Positions 50,043 through 62,103 of a DNA stretch of 64,000 bases are shown here, piece after piece. The translations under genes were made by a program, and so were the position numbers. How positions within the stretch are numbered: the first letter of the stretch is position 1; each line of letters opens with the position of its first letter. Origin of the DNA: Pseudisothecium myosuroides (lineage: Eukaryota > Streptophyta > Bryopsida > Hypnales > Lembophyllaceae); NCBI GenBank assembly GCA_951799445.1, contig OX637288.1, forward strand, positions 28,685,288 to 28,749,287, read 5' to 3'. The notes below the pieces were generated by a model. That model was not told the origin of the DNA. It did no database searches and worked only from the letters and a program-made list of their open reading frames with translations.

Positions 50043-50940
50043 TCCCTTAAGGATTATGAGTGCAAATTTTGAACAACAAATGAACAGAAACACATCCCAA
50101 ACTCACATAAATGCATTTTTTCATCCATCAATTATTTTCAAAGATTCTTATATTAATTCTTTAACATTTTTACAATATAGATTATGAAGATTTTGCTCTA
50201 TAATTCAAAGTGTATTGGTAGGTCGAACCTCAAAAAATAACTATTTCAGATTAAAAAATGACCCTTCAAAAACAACTTGAATCAAAAAGTAAAATAAAAA
50301 TCTTCAAAAATCACTATGATTAGAACTTAGAATTTTGAACTTATTGAAAAAAATTCTTGTAAAAATCATAAATATTCAATCTACAATTGATTTTAGAAGG
50401 AATTTTTAATTTCTGGCTTTAAATTTTATTGTAAAATATTGGTTTGTGTAATTGTTGATCTAATTGTATGGATGTGATATATAAATCATATTTTACAACT
50501 ACTGTTTGAGAGTCATCATTAAAATATTATTCTATATTGCATTTTATAATAGATCTTTACAATTTTGGAAATCTTGACAACCCCTTGGTCCTTTAATGTT
50601 GAACAATCTCATGCATAATTAAATCTTCTACTAAAATGATTATTATAGCAAGATAATTCTTTATTTTTGTGCAAATGCTTAGTGATTGTAAAAATACAAA
50701 TGTATACTAAAGAATCTGAAGTTTGGGGACATTTTGCTAGCTAGTACGATGATAATTCTTGTATATAAACTACACTATGCCTTTAGTAGATATTGTATTC
50801 TTCAAAAGCCATCTTTTCTATAAGGTAAGTATTTTCAATCCAAACAGACTATGATTATACTAAAAATAATAATTTGACAAGATTGTAATTGACTTCAAAG
50901 TTATTTCAATAACAAAATTGGTGCCTTGGGTATGTAGGGG
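50043..50940 (+). mobile_element. TTAA-family element, diverged (898 bp)
   Basis: TTAA at 50039-50042 precedes TCCCTTAAGGATTATG. The right end GCCTTGGGTATGTAGGGG precedes TTAT (decayed). The right terminus aligns with that of 19524-20170 (GCCTCGGGCATTTAGGGG), placing both in one subfamily. Confidence 0.65.
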
Positions 50941-50994
50941 TTATTAGAATTTTATGCAATAGACATGTGTTCCCATGCAATTACTTTAAGACAT

Positions 50995-51480
50995 GAGATA
51001 TTTTCTATTCACTATTAGATAGGATCACAAAAATCAAATCCTACAACATATAGAATGTATTGTTAATTCCCATGCACCAACCTTAAGGACCAAGGTCATT
51101 TTTTGTTTAGTCACAACAAGACATAATCAACAAAATACAATCATATAAAGTGTACAATATACTATTACAAAAAAAACATTATATTTAACTCTAAAACAAC
51201 ACTTATATACAGTGTGCAACGTATTAATAATTACCATGCACCAATATTAGGGATCATGGTTACTTTTCCTCTAGGCACCACTAAGAAGGATCACCGAAGG
51301 TAAATCACATAAAGTGTACAATTTCCTATTACAAAAATCTTATATTTAATCTTGAAGCAAAGTCTATATATATAATGTTCAATATACATTTATTTCCATT
51401 CACAAAACTTAGGGGGTCAAGGTCATGTTTTTTCAATTCACAATGCAACACGATTACCAAGTCCAAATCATATAAGGTAG
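50995..51480. repeat. About 163-bp tandem repeat, three units
   Basis: The anchor AATCATATAAAGTGTACAAT recurs at about 51139, 51303 and 51466. Each unit also carries a CCATGCACCAA block and a block related to AAGGACCAAGGTCATTTTT. A further unit lies at 53690-53880 beyond an insertion. Confidence 0.7.
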
Positions 51481-52020
51481 CAACATCCATAAGCGTGGGT
51501 GTATCCTGTCACCAACTATAGAGTTCTCTTAAAGTGCTTCCAAAAGTTCCTTGAAACCATGTCCATGCTTAATTGTGGTTGGTGGTCTTGATTTTTTTAG
51601 ATTTTGGTGCTAGAATCGAGGCACATTTTAAGAGTGTTGTTTAGAGTGCTCCAGGGAATTCTACTTTGAAAAATCGTAGAAATTAGACGCCTTTTCCAAA
51701 TTTTTTTTGTTTTTTAAAATTCATGATTTTCAATTGCTAATATTGAAAAAAATATTTCTTTTAGAAAAATTTGCCTCCAACTATACTGAATTGTTTAATT
51801 TGACGGTTATGAGTGCTCCTACCTTAGAGTGTAAAATGTACTAGCATGTCCAAACGGGTGATGGCACAAGACACTTGTACTATTTTCTGTCATACATTGC
51901 ATTTTTATTTGTGTTTTGGCCATAACTTTTGCATTTTGAACCCAAATGACTCAAAATTCATGGACAAGGTACTCATAATTATTATACACTTTATCTAATT
52001 TTTTGTCTCACAACTACACA
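51481..52020. repeat. Fragment related to the 3.2-kb foldback
   Basis: 51850-52010 shares ordered phrases with one arm of 3172-5234 (ACTTGTACTATTT, CATAACTTTTGCATTTTG, CAAATGACTCAAAATTCA, TACTCATAATTATTATA). The rest of the stretch shows nothing. Confidence 0.5.
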
Positions 52021-53640
52021 TGTTGGTAGAATTAGAATATCTTTTTTTTGGTAAATCTTTTGACCTTGAAATTTGGCAAACATTTTATCAATATAGAAAT
52101 GATTTCATGCCAAAAATTTCATTGATGGTAAAATGTTTTTTTTTCAGCCCTTAGGATAGTGTCAAAGTTGGTAGTAGTAAAATTTTTCTCGTAGCTATAC
52201 ACATTGGTAGAACTAGCATATATTTTTTTGTGTGATTCTTTTGAATTTGAAATTTGGTACACATGTTATTAACCCCTAAAGGACCAAGGCCTTTTTTCTG
52301 CCAAAAAACACTCAAAACTGCCATATCTACAGCACAGAGTAAAAAAAATTGAATTTTTTTTCTTTTCACATCTAACCGTAGGATCTTACACCTAACTAGT
52401 ATGGGAGTGTGTGGAAAAAATTTCAGAATTTTTGACCGCACAGATTGCAAGATATCTGCGTTTAAAGTGAAAAAAACAAGTTTTTCAGCACATTGCGGGA
52501 CTGGATTTTTTGACTGAACATTTCTAACTTAAAATTTTTGCACTACAGATTTTAGAGCTTCAAATCTTTATAGTGGGGAATTGAGTTGAGAATCTAGGGG
52601 GAAAAAAAACTCAGAAAAAACTTAATTATCATTCTTAAAAAAAATGTTAAGTAGAAGTAGGTACGAGATAGAAGGAAAATCTAAAATATTCATATATTTT
52701 AGATGGAATTAAAATGCACTAATCCCAATGGTGAGATTGTTCTAGCAAGTAAACTAAACCATGCAAAAAAAAAAAATTGAAAAATTTGAAAAATCGCATT
52801 CAGAAATGAATCCTACAAGTTATTTTTTTCAAAAAGATGCTCTAACTGCCCGAAAAACAAGAATGTCCATAACTTTCTCAAAACATATCCAAATGAAATG
52901 AATCAAAGCTTTCCAGATAGACAAAAATATAATCTATGAGGAAAAAAATATTTTAAAAAAATTCAAATTTTTGTCTATTTTTTTTTGCTGCCCGGGCTGC
53001 CCGCCGTCCCCTGTTTTGAGCTTATTTGGTCATAACTTTTTTCCCGGGCACCGATTGTGAAAAAAATTATATTCCCACAAAGCTTATCAGTTTTTCTATC
53101 TCCAAAAAAAATTCAAAAAATCACCACAAAATTTCAGCTCGTAGGTACCTGCCCGAAAACGCATTTGTCCCCCGAACGGACAATGGTCCTTTAGGGGTTA
53201 ACATAGAGATTATTTCATCATAAAACTTTCATGGTAAATAAACAATATTTCAACCCTTGGGATAGTGTCAAAGTTGGTAGTAGTGAAATTGTTTCTCACA
53301 ACTACACATGTTGGGAGATTTTGAATATCTATTTTTGTGGGGGTCTTTTGGACTTGAAATTTTTTAACATGTAATTAACATATAGATTGTCCTATGCCAA
53401 AAATTTCATAGAAAAAGAAAAAATTTTCAATCCTTGGGAGGGTGTTAAAGTTGGCAGTAGTGAAATCATTTTCACGGCTACACATGTTGGGAGATTTCGA
53501 ATATCATTTTTATGTAAATCATCTGGCCTTGAAATTTGGTATACATATAATTAACTTAAAGATGATGCTATGGTAAAAATTTCATAGTCAAAGATCAATT
53601 TTGAGCCCTCGGGAGGCTGTCAAAATTGGTAGATGCAAAA
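52021..53640. repeat. About 178-bp tandem repeat split by a TTAA element
   Basis: The TTGG of ACATGTTGGKAGA occurs at 52023, 52204, 53311 and 53487. Removing the 925-bp element plus one TTAA (929 bp) makes the spacings 181, 178 and 176. Units share TTGAAATTTGGTA, AAAATTTCAT and GTCAAAGTTGGTAGTAGT. Confidence 0.85.
52273..53197 (-). mobile_element. TTAA-family element inside a tandem repeat unit
   Basis: TTAA at 52269-52272 and 53198-53201. Left end CCCCTAAAGGACCAAGGCC, right end GGTCCTTTAGGGG. Length 925 bp, minus orientation, closest to 40347-41267. GC-rich islands (GCTGCCCGGGCTGCCCGCC near 52987, CCCGGGCACCGATTG near 53043) stand out in AT-rich DNA. The empty equivalent in the next tandem unit is TTAA at 53375-53378. 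Confidence 0.95.
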
Positions 53641-53689
53641 TTTCCTTCCTTGCGATTTCGAAAACGCCTTTTGACTGGGACCCCACTGT

Positions 53690-53880
53690 ACAAGAATGTA
53701 ATGTTTAATTCTTAAAATAAGATTGATGTACAGAGTGCAATTTACAATTTACTACCATGCACCAAATTTAGGAGTTAGGGTTGTATTTCTTCTTCTAACA
53801 ACTAGTCATGCCATCACTTAGTTTGAATCATATAAAGTGTACAGTATGCTATTATGTAAAAACAAATATTTTTTTTTAAC
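53690..53880. repeat. Separated unit of the 163-bp tandem repeat
   Basis: Carries CCATGCACCAAATTTAGG and GAATCATATAAAGTGTACAG as in 50995-51480, showing that about 2.2 kb was inserted into that array. Confidence 0.6.
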
Positions 53881-54129
53881 CCTAAAATAACCTACTTGCT
53901 TATTTGTATCTTTTGCATTTCATGGACATTTTATGTCAAAAAAAGATACAATTTTTAGAGAGAGTTCTTTGAATGCATTTAGCATAAGATTCTACTATAG
54001 TAGAAACTTTCTCATGGTGTTGTTGTTGACTTTTCTAACAAAAAGATGTTTACTCTACAAATCACCTTATCATGTATTTCAACAACTTCTTTTTCATTGC
54101 TCTTGGTCAAATATTAGTTTAGTTTGAGC

Positions 54130-54560
54130 CAAGATATAAAATGAAGTTTATTAAGTTTGGTTTCTAATCCAATTTGAAATTAAAACCTTCATAAAATTGA
54201 GTATTTTAGTGCAATTTGAGCTTAAGGCCCATAACCACAATCTACTAATATTCCAATTATAGAAAGATACATAATTTTAGATTTTACCATGATGCTCCGT
54301 ATAATTATTTTATCCTTGTCAATAAAATTTCAAATTTATTGAAGTAATTATACATTTAATATGAATTTTCTTCAATCTTCAATTTTTTTGATAATTTGAA
54401 TTTTCCACAATACAATCTAAAGTTTAAAAACATATGATCTCATCTCTAAAAAATAATAAATACAAAAAATTTCATTCATAAATAGTTGCAACATGAGAAA
54501 ATATAAAGTGAAGGATTTTGAAGTTGCAGTTTGTAGTCTCAGACCCATTCTTTCAATGGC
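54130..54560. repeat. Dispersed repeat family B, copy 4
   Basis: Diverged copy following the order of 37260-37680: AATGAAGTTTATTAAG, GGCCCATAACCACAATC, ATTTTACCATGATG, TTCATCTCTAAAAAA-like blocks. Non-coding. Confidence 0.5.
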
Positions 54561-55614
54561 AATGTAGACATGTAAAGTGGATACTCCTAAACTGCCACTT
54601 TTGGGCACTATGCTTAGTTATTATTTCTAGACTGATCAAAATTTCATATTATCTTGTTTGGCAAGTGAAAGGAAGTTCTAACTCACCAAAGAATGGGGCA
54701 TTTAGATACTATGATATGCAAAAGTTATAAAGTGTCAAAGTTACTTTTGGTGGACGTTCTATAGATGTTTCTTCAATAAATGTACATATTGATTTTTGAG
54801 ACGTACACATAGTAAAGATAGAGGTTTTAAAAGGGGTGCAATTTTGGGTGTACCCACCTTACTATGCATTTATTCCATATATTCAAAAGACAAGCAAATG
54901 TATTGGAAAAACTATATCACAAGTACATTTGGATCTTATTGAATACATGAATTTAAATGAATACATGTTGTTTTCTGTATTTGATGACCTTACTTGCGTT
55001 CATTAGTGAAAAGATGGGTTGAAAAGATGAGTTGACTTCATAAGGTAGACAAGCTTATTACGACCCTGATTTGCAATCTAAATATCTTGGGGTCAATTCC
55101 AAGAGGGGCACATATTTTTCACAGGGGTGCACTTGTTTCACAAATCAAACCCAAGTGGAATTTATGATTTTCTGATTAAAATTGTAATTTCTGTGAATTT
55201 TTGAAGTGGGCTGCCCTGAAATTACAAAACCACCGATAGAGAGGAGTCATAGACGTCCCACTAATAACCTATAACCACCCTTCCATGTATCTATTAGCAC
55301 TTAAGTAATGACCAATGAAAGATTGACACGTTATCCTTTGTGGCATTAATGGTCTGATTCTGTCAAAGAAGTGAATGGATTTGGATGGGGTTGGTGGTAG
55401 AAATGGGGCCAAAAATAGGATAGCGGAAATAGGAAGCCAAAGGAAATAGGTTGGTTTACCTTATCAGAAGTTCAGAACTCAGTTCATGTTTGTAACAAGG
55501 GAGATGCTTCCATTGTTTGAATAAAAAGGCTAAAGGGTAACTTAAGGTCTTCCCCCCGTTCCCAACCACTGACCCATTTCCAACCTATTTGTGCATGTAT
55601 TTCTGACCATGTTT
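54561..55614. other. Gene-free stretch
   Basis: Mixed AT-rich and balanced DNA with no supported gene. Confidence 0.4.
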
Positions 55615-55850
55615 AGAATGCAATTTTTTTTTTTTCAAAGTTGGAACTAACAAACACATCACATGACCCAAGTTGTGAAAAAAAAATAGGAAATAATGAT
55701 TAGGTGAAAAGTTATTGAATGATTGGAATTGGACAAGTCTAGACATTGGCCATGGGTCCAGCGCACTTTTTGCCTCCCAAAATTCAAAGTAATTTCAATT
55801 CAAACAATAAAATTACCAATTTTTTTGCAATCCATGTCATTTTTTACCTC
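55615..55850. repeat. Dispersed repeat family C, copy 2
   Basis: Counterpart of 31225-31495 on the same strand, with the same order of GGAATTGG, GCACTTTTTG, CCAAAATTCA and TTTTTTGCAATCC blocks. Confidence 0.55.
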
Positions 55851-57575
55851 TGAAAAATAATTGTTTTGCCTTCACTACTCCAGATCATGTCAGAATTCCT
55901 TATTCGGTCGGGTTAGGGGGGGAACCTTAGTAGAGACGAGTACGACGACACCAACAACAGCAGGAAAGAGCGTGTACTTAATAAACAACTCGCAAAGTAG
56001 TTTCGAAATTGAAAGGTTTGAAAAGACAGCCTGCTCACACATACTAAGTTAAACTTATGCCCACCGCCTGCATGAAACAACAATGTTTCTGAAGAGTAAG
56101 TTATTAATAAATGAACGAGTGGGAGACTGAAGGAGACAGGTTAGCCCAGGCAATGAGAACGTCACATACTCACATGTGCATAATCTGCAGATAATCAAGG
56201 AGGCCCAAAAGGCAGAATTTTCATTGTGAGAGCCATCCTCACCTGTCAGGCCAAAGCAATTTCGTAGCAGCAATGGGTTGCAGCACTTGCCTGTGTGATC
56301 TCAGTTCTCCACAAAACGAAATTGAGGTAACTGACCCATTATGGACATAACTTTGAATAAGCCCATTGCAGGCACAATTCGTTTTGTAAAGTACATATCA
56401 CACTACACATGTACATCACAAGAACTCTTGGGCCTGCAGAAGGCTTGTCCAAACTTGGGTCAGTTACCTACTAGAGAACACAATTCCTGAACTCAAAATA
56501 TCAGTTTAGAGCAAGATATAATACATTGCAGGGTTAAGTAATGCCCCAAAACGTACCCGCAGGTCTTGAGAGAGAGGTAGGAGAAGCACTCCATGGCACC
56601 CACATAGACGGCACAGGTTGGAGCATGACTCCTTCATTGATAAATTATTGTCAAAGTCTGTACACTCTTGCAGCATCTCTGCTCGCACGTCGAGGACTAC
56701 CGAACTTGGTAGTTCTTCAAGACCATTTGCGATGAAAGTACTCAATTCCGAGGTCAAACTAAAATGTTGACTGCTGTCTCTACCGAACTCTAACCTGAAT
56801 GCAAGATAGACACGTCCTAGATCACTCCTTCCTTTGATCAGTCAACCCTCTCACAAGCTCGATCTACAAACCCGCCCAAAATAAATATGGCTGTTTTTCC
56901 TCCTCTCCGACTTTGCAGTTCTTGAGAGACTGTAATCACGTCGTTGTTGAAACTAGATGCATCCCTCACGTGATACCGACTCTTCAAACTGCAACTATCC
57001 CTCAGAAAAATGAAGCCTGGAGAAGAAAGATATGGCAGGGTGATATCTCGGCATAAGTGTCAAATTCAACACAACGCCGAGATCCTATAAATAAGGACGT
57101 TAAAAGAAGTAAGAAAAAATTAGAGGGAGTCAAGGTGCACTCCCCATCCTCATCTCAATGAATGTAGCGAACGAGGCTTCCCTACAGTCCTCCAATTAGC
57201 TCTCTCAATGAACCGGCCAAAACTCGATTCATCGAGATGAAGAATGGGAAATGACGAAGGTTGCATGGAGGATGTTCTAGAGTTTGCCTCTCAGTCCTTC
57301 ACTGCAAGGAAATAGGGACAACGTGTAAAACTCAACCCCAGTTCATCCCGCATTGAAGATGAAGAAGTGTGCAACAGAGCATGTCACCTAGCCCTCCAGT
57401 TTCTGATTCGAGGGATGAAGTGCAAGGAAACAAGGATGAAGTCTAGGCTTGTTTTTGAAAATGGCTTGTTTCCAAACGGTGAAGATTCTCTCCTTCCGCG
57501 GCATGGATCTAGGGTTTAGGGTTTCGTTCTCCTTTCCGCAATCCACAGAAACTCCCCATACTAACCATTTCCTTG
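55851..57575 (-). other. Downstream region of the GT14 gene, possibly transcribed
   Basis: Balanced composition. A minus-strand frame at 56506-56757 is bordered by an acceptor-like TTTTAG and a donor-like GCGG|GTACGT, and another at 56055-56273 lies downstream. Neither encodes a domain I recognise. They could be 3' UTR exons of the GT14 transcript or a small unannotated gene. Confidence 0.3.
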
Positions 57576-59174
57576 TTACATCAGCTTGCGCAACTTCTTC
57601 CGCAAGGCGGCAAACCTTAGCAACGACTCCAAGCTGTCCGGCCTAAACTTCCTGGCAAACAAGTAGCACACATGTCCCGGCTCCCCATTATACACACACC
57701 TCCTGTCATTCCGAATCCGGTTATAAAACCCCTCCGCATCATTCCTACCAAAGCTCCCCGGGTGCCACCCCCCTCGCGACCAGTCCACGGCCGTCACACT
57801 CCTCATCGAGATTTTCGCATTAAACTCCACGAACATCATGGTGGGGATGTAGTGCTCGTCCACGTAGCAGATCCCCGTGCAAAACCGCTTGAACTTCTCG
57901 TAGTACAAGACGTCGGAGACGATGTAGATGGCGAGCTCCCGGTTGACCTCGAACCACTGCGCGCCTTTGCGCCACTGCTGGAGGCTGACCTCGGGAGCCA
58001 TGCCTGGGTTGTACCGGCCGCGACCGACTGGACCTGGGTCGTCGAAGGCGCCCACGAAGCTCTGCTTGGAGTTCATCAAGTAGTTGTAGGTGAAGGTGAA
58101 GTTCCAGAGAGGGGCGCAGCTCTCCGACAAGAGGACGAATCGCTCGTTGTCGAAGTCCAGAAGTGCGTTTGCGAGGAGACGCCGCTCTGCGTCGTTCATG
58201 GTGATGTCGCCCCATTTCACTTCCTGCAGAAAAACAACACCAACAAGGCACAAATCCCCAAGTTAGGGTTTTTTCACCACAAGAATCAAGCCGATCCTAG
58301 AATGAGTCATTTCTAACGAATCCTCGTAAGTATCGAATGATGCCATTTCGAACTGATTCTCGTACGAATCGAATGGATTCGTTTCGAACTGCATCTTCTT
58401 ATGAATCGAATGGATTCGTTTTGGAATAATCCTCCTATGAATCGAATGGATCCGTTCTGGAGTGATCTTAGATCAGACTAGATCGCGGACAAAGAACAGA
58501 ATTCCGAAAGATCTAGTACGAGGATCTGTGAAAATTTTGATCAAAATTCGGGTGATGAGAGCAAGAGGGTGTGCGAGACTAACCCGGCTCAAGATATGGC
58601 GTCCAAAGAAGACAGACGAGGGTTGGACGTTGGGCTCATAGTTGGGCAGCGCATGAACGTAAATGTTGTAGAACTCCTGCTGCCCTCGGAAGAATTTCTC
58701 CCACAACGGCGCCAGCGGCAACGGCCCCACGGTGAGGAACATGAAGGCGACTTTCGGTGTGCGTCTGATGGGGAGTCCCGGTCGCTGGGGCACCATGGAC
58801 GCTCTCCAAAGGAGCTCCGCGTCGCTGATGCCATGCAGCATGGTCGGCGTCTGGCCGGAAGCCATGAAGTGCAGGTGGTAGTGCTGCTGCGTCGACGGCA
58901 CCGCCGCCCCGGCGTTCACGTACGACGACAGCATGGAGGTGTTCAAGACGCCTTGGAAGTGGAGACCGAACACCAAACCCACCCCGATTCCCATGAAGAG
59001 CAACAGGAAGACGCAGAACACTTTGACCAAACTGCTGCCAGGCTTGGGCGACAACGCCTTTCCTCCTCCTCCTGCTCCTCCATTTCGCAACGTACCGACA
59101 CTGCTGTGAGGCCCGTTGCCATTTAGTAAGCTCCCCTCGTCTACCAAGGACGCCGCCGACGCCCTACTTTGCAT
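57576..59174 (-). CDS. GT14 core-2/I-branching-like glycosyltransferase, two exons
   Basis: Exon 1 is 59174-58584 and exon 2 is 58223-57576, joined in phase 0 across a 360-bp GT-AG intron (CGG|GTTAGT to CTGCAG), giving 412 aa. A cytosolic tail of about 48 residues and one membrane span (49-72) give type II Golgi topology. The Branch/GT14 domain runs from about 140 to 395: KVAFMFLTVGPLPLAPLWEKFF, then VKWGDITMNDAERRLLANAL, FVLLSESCAPLWNF, AFDDPGPVGRGRY, QWRKGAQWFEVNRELA, CYVDEHYIPTM, and VDWSRGGWHPGSF. These are hallmark blocks of the plant DUF266/GT14 clade, relatives of GlcNAc-transferases and of the AGP glucuronosyltransferases. The substrate of this clade is not established. Length is typical. 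The ATG is the first Met of the open frame. Confidence 0.93.
58313..58465. repeat. Intronic minisatellite in the GT14 gene
   Basis: About four units of 36-40 bp built around ATGAATCGAATGGATTCGTT, separated by CTCSTA-type spacers, filling nearly half of the single intron. Confidence 0.8.
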
Positions 59175-60290
59175 TGTGTGCGCTCACGGGATCCAATCAC
59201 AACAAGAACCACCCTTAAACCACTTGCTCTACAATCTCAGAACCGCTCACGGGATCCCAAGCACAAGATAAACCCTGCAACTAATAACCCTCCTCGTCTT
59301 GGATTCTCACGTCCGCGAAAGATTCCCACCTACAGTAAAACACATACCAATGCTTCACACCCAATCCGTTTCACAAACCTTGCGAAATAAACCCCACCCC
59401 AAACAAACAAGCAACCCCACAACACAAACCACCCCTGAAACCCTCTTCTTCTCAGATTCTCCAGCTGCTACCTACAACAATCTTCCTACCCAAGTTCGCA
59501 ACTTCAAAGTTTCATAACTTCTGATGCCTCTCCATAAAATTCTACCGAACAGGTGCGAGCTGTGAGGTCACATCCAATCTAACTTAAGTTAAGTTTAGCT
59601 CATCAGAACGAATTCATTCCTCGTAAGGTACTTCGATCTCCCAACCTGAAATCATGGAACACTCAAGAGCCTGATTGGAGATGCCCAATGAATCCCCAAG
59701 ACCTATTCTACGACCCCCAAACCCCAGGAGTCAATGGCTCTGGCACTCCATCGCCAAATTCCAACTGTTGTTCTCCGGGCCCACTCACTGCGAGGCTCTC
59801 ATCCCCGCTCTTCCAATTCACCAAAAAATTGCTGCAAACCTCCGAATTCGCACAAAACTGTCTACGAAGGCTCCAAATTCTTCGATTTTGCAGCTTGGAG
59901 AGCAAAATCTGATGATGAGATTGCTTTCGCTTGCGAGTTGCGACCTAATTTTCTTGCAACCCGCGTATTCCAAGGTGATGAATCCCGCGTGTGGGTATCG
60001 CAAGAGTTCCGGAAGTTGCTGTTGCGGTGGAGTTTCATGCAGGCCGGACTTTGGGGCGGGGCCAGGGGGGACGATGAGCTCGGTGGGGGTGGGGGACGGG
60101 GTGCCAGGTGGCTTGTTGGGGGGTCGTTGTCCAGGTGGACCAATGGGACAGGGGTGCCATGTAGGACAGTTTGAGTGGAGGGGATTCGTTGATGGTGGCG
60201 GGAGTTCAAGGCAGGGGCTTTGCTTTGGAGTCCCTTTCTTTTGTGAAAGTGAGAAGATGGTGCGATCTCTGATGATTTGGTGAGACTGAG
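59175..60290 (-). promoter_or_regulatory. Upstream region of the GT14 gene
   Basis: GC-balanced DNA before the start codon. An opposite-strand open frame (ATG at 59681, ends 60283, 200 aa) is Gly/Pro-rich and low complexity with no domain. It is more likely promoter or leader sequence than a gene. Confidence 0.35.
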
Positions 60291-60391
60291 ATTTCTAATA
60301 GTACAGTATTTCTACTTTTATCAATCTTTTGGACCAATCAGCGATTTTATTTTGGGCCTATCAGCAATTTTATTTTAGGCAAAATTTTGCT

Positions 60392-60830
60392 GTTTGGTAG
60401 AGTTAATCGTGCAGTGTGTGCAATGAGGGACCTGGAGCAGGAGTTTGAGAAAAACCACAGGATGAAACTCCTTGGAGCATCAAAACAAGGGTCTAATATA
60501 ATCAATGGTAATGGTCCATGTGTTTCAAGGACCAAAAAACACAAAAAAAACAGGGGTCTAATAGAGTTTGTTGTTGTGTTTCTTTTGCACTATTCTAAGT
60601 CAAACCTTCTTCTGACACCCTTTTAATAGAGTTAATCATAAACATCATCCCTAGTTACAATAGTGGTGTCAGAGAAAAGTTTAACTAAGAATAATTCAAA
60701 AAAAAAAAAAAAAAAACACTTCAATCAGAACCCATTTTCGGTGCTCCAAGGAGTTCTGTCGTCCTGTGTTTTTCTCAAACTCCAGCTCTTGGTCCACCAT
60801 TGCATACACTACGGTGAACTTTAGTGTCCT
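60392..60830. mobile_element. Family D foldback element
   Basis: The left arm has GTTAATCGTGCAGTGTGTGC, GGAGTTTGAGAAAAAC and AAACTCCTTGGAGCA. It returns inverted on the right as TGCTCCAAGGAGTT, TTTCTCAAACTCCAG, TTGCATACACTA. The centre holds poly(A). Single arms recur at 19452 and 43786. Exact ends and target duplication are uncertain. Confidence 0.65.
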
Positions 60831-61134
60831 CTGGGGACTGGACGGGGGAGGTCTATTGAATGAAAGTTTTTTTTTTGGGTTTTTTTCTCCCCTGCAGTCA
60901 GCAAAAGGACTCCTTCAGTCCGTCAGTCTTGTTCATGTTTTCATGCATCATGATGTGTCATAATAGTTGTCATGATTTTCTTGGCAGTTGCCATTGGAAA
61001 GAAACTAAACTTACATGTGATGGTGGACACGTTTTACACCAAGGCAAAGGGAGGGCACCTGCAAACGACTTCCTTCACTCACTGGAGGTATTTCAGGAGG
61101 CCAACAAAAATATGAGGGTAGGTGGAAAGCGGTA

Positions 61135-61351
61135 CACTAATGATGGTAAATAGTGTTACCCACACTAATTGATTTTAAAATGTTATAACTTATTACTCTT
61201 CATGAATATTTTTACCAAGAGCATAGGTGTTGATATGTTCCAAAGTTGCGGTTATTAATGAATATAGTTGGTAAAAATATTCATCAAGAGTAAAAATTTA
61301 TGGCATTTTGAAAGCAAGTAGTGTAGGTAACACTAAATACCATCATTAGTG
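61135..61351. mobile_element. Foldback MITE (217 bp)
   Basis: The ends CACTAATGATGGTA and TACCATCATTAGTG are inverted (with a one-base offset), flanked by TA on both sides. The inner arms pair through AGTGTTAC and TGAATATTTTTACCAA with their inverses. The CACTA-like tip lacks a matching 3-bp duplication, so the superfamily is open. Confidence 0.7.
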
Positions 61352-61399
61352 TACTGGAACTTCTAAGCCAACAAAATTCCTTCTCTGGGAGATGATTCC

Positions 61400-62099
61400 A
61401 TCCTCAGAACAATTGTGCCATTGCCACAACCTAAACAAAAGTGAAAGTCATTTTTCAAAACCCAAAAAATAACTCAAAAAACTATAACTTTCACATTGTG
61501 GTTCCAAACGTTTCAGAACAAAGCCCGTGCACCCCTCCTCGCCAAGGACTTTTCAACGGTACGAAGAATGTGACAAAATTGTGACATAGTTCAAAATATA
61601 CATAATTTAGTCATTTTTAAGATTAAAAAATAACTCATCAAAAAACTATAACTTTCACATTGTGGGGTCCAAATGCCACAACACAAAGCCTGTGCACCCT
61701 TCCTTGCCGAGGGCTTTCTGATTGTACCAAGCATGCAACCGGGAGATCTCAACAGATTTACTGTAATATCCATACCTTAAGTTTGGCTTTTTTGTTTGTT
61801 AATTTTGTTACATTGAGATCTCCCGGTTGCGTGCTTGGTACAATCAAAAAGCCCTCGGCGAGGAGGGGTGTACGGGCTTTGGTTCGTGGCATTTGGAAGT
61901 ACAGTGTGAATGTTATGGACTTTTGAGTTATTTTTGGATCTTAAATTTTATAAATTAAACTTAATTATGTATCTTTTGAACCATGTGTCAATTCTTGGTA
62001 TCATTGGAAAGCCCTCAGGGGGGAGGAATACACGGGCTTTCTTTTGTGGCGTTTAGACCTACGGTGAGAAAGTTATAGATTTTAGAGTTATTTTTGGTT
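61400..62099. repeat. R1 array, second locus
   Basis: R1 modules with an inversion point near 61790: CTTTCTGATTGTACCAAGCA and CAACCGGGAGATCTCAA to its left return inverted to its right. No gene is seen. Confidence 0.75.
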
Positions 62100-62103
62100 A
62101 TAA

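Noticed and set aside
57672..58316. 214-aa plus-strand frame opposite GT14 exon 2, and 58569-59126 opposite exon 1
   Set aside because: Antisense shadows of a well-supported gene.
59681..60283. 200-aa Gly/Pro-rich plus-strand frame upstream of the GT14 gene
   Set aside because: Low complexity, no domain, several competing frames in the same interval. It could still be a small divergent gene but there is no support.
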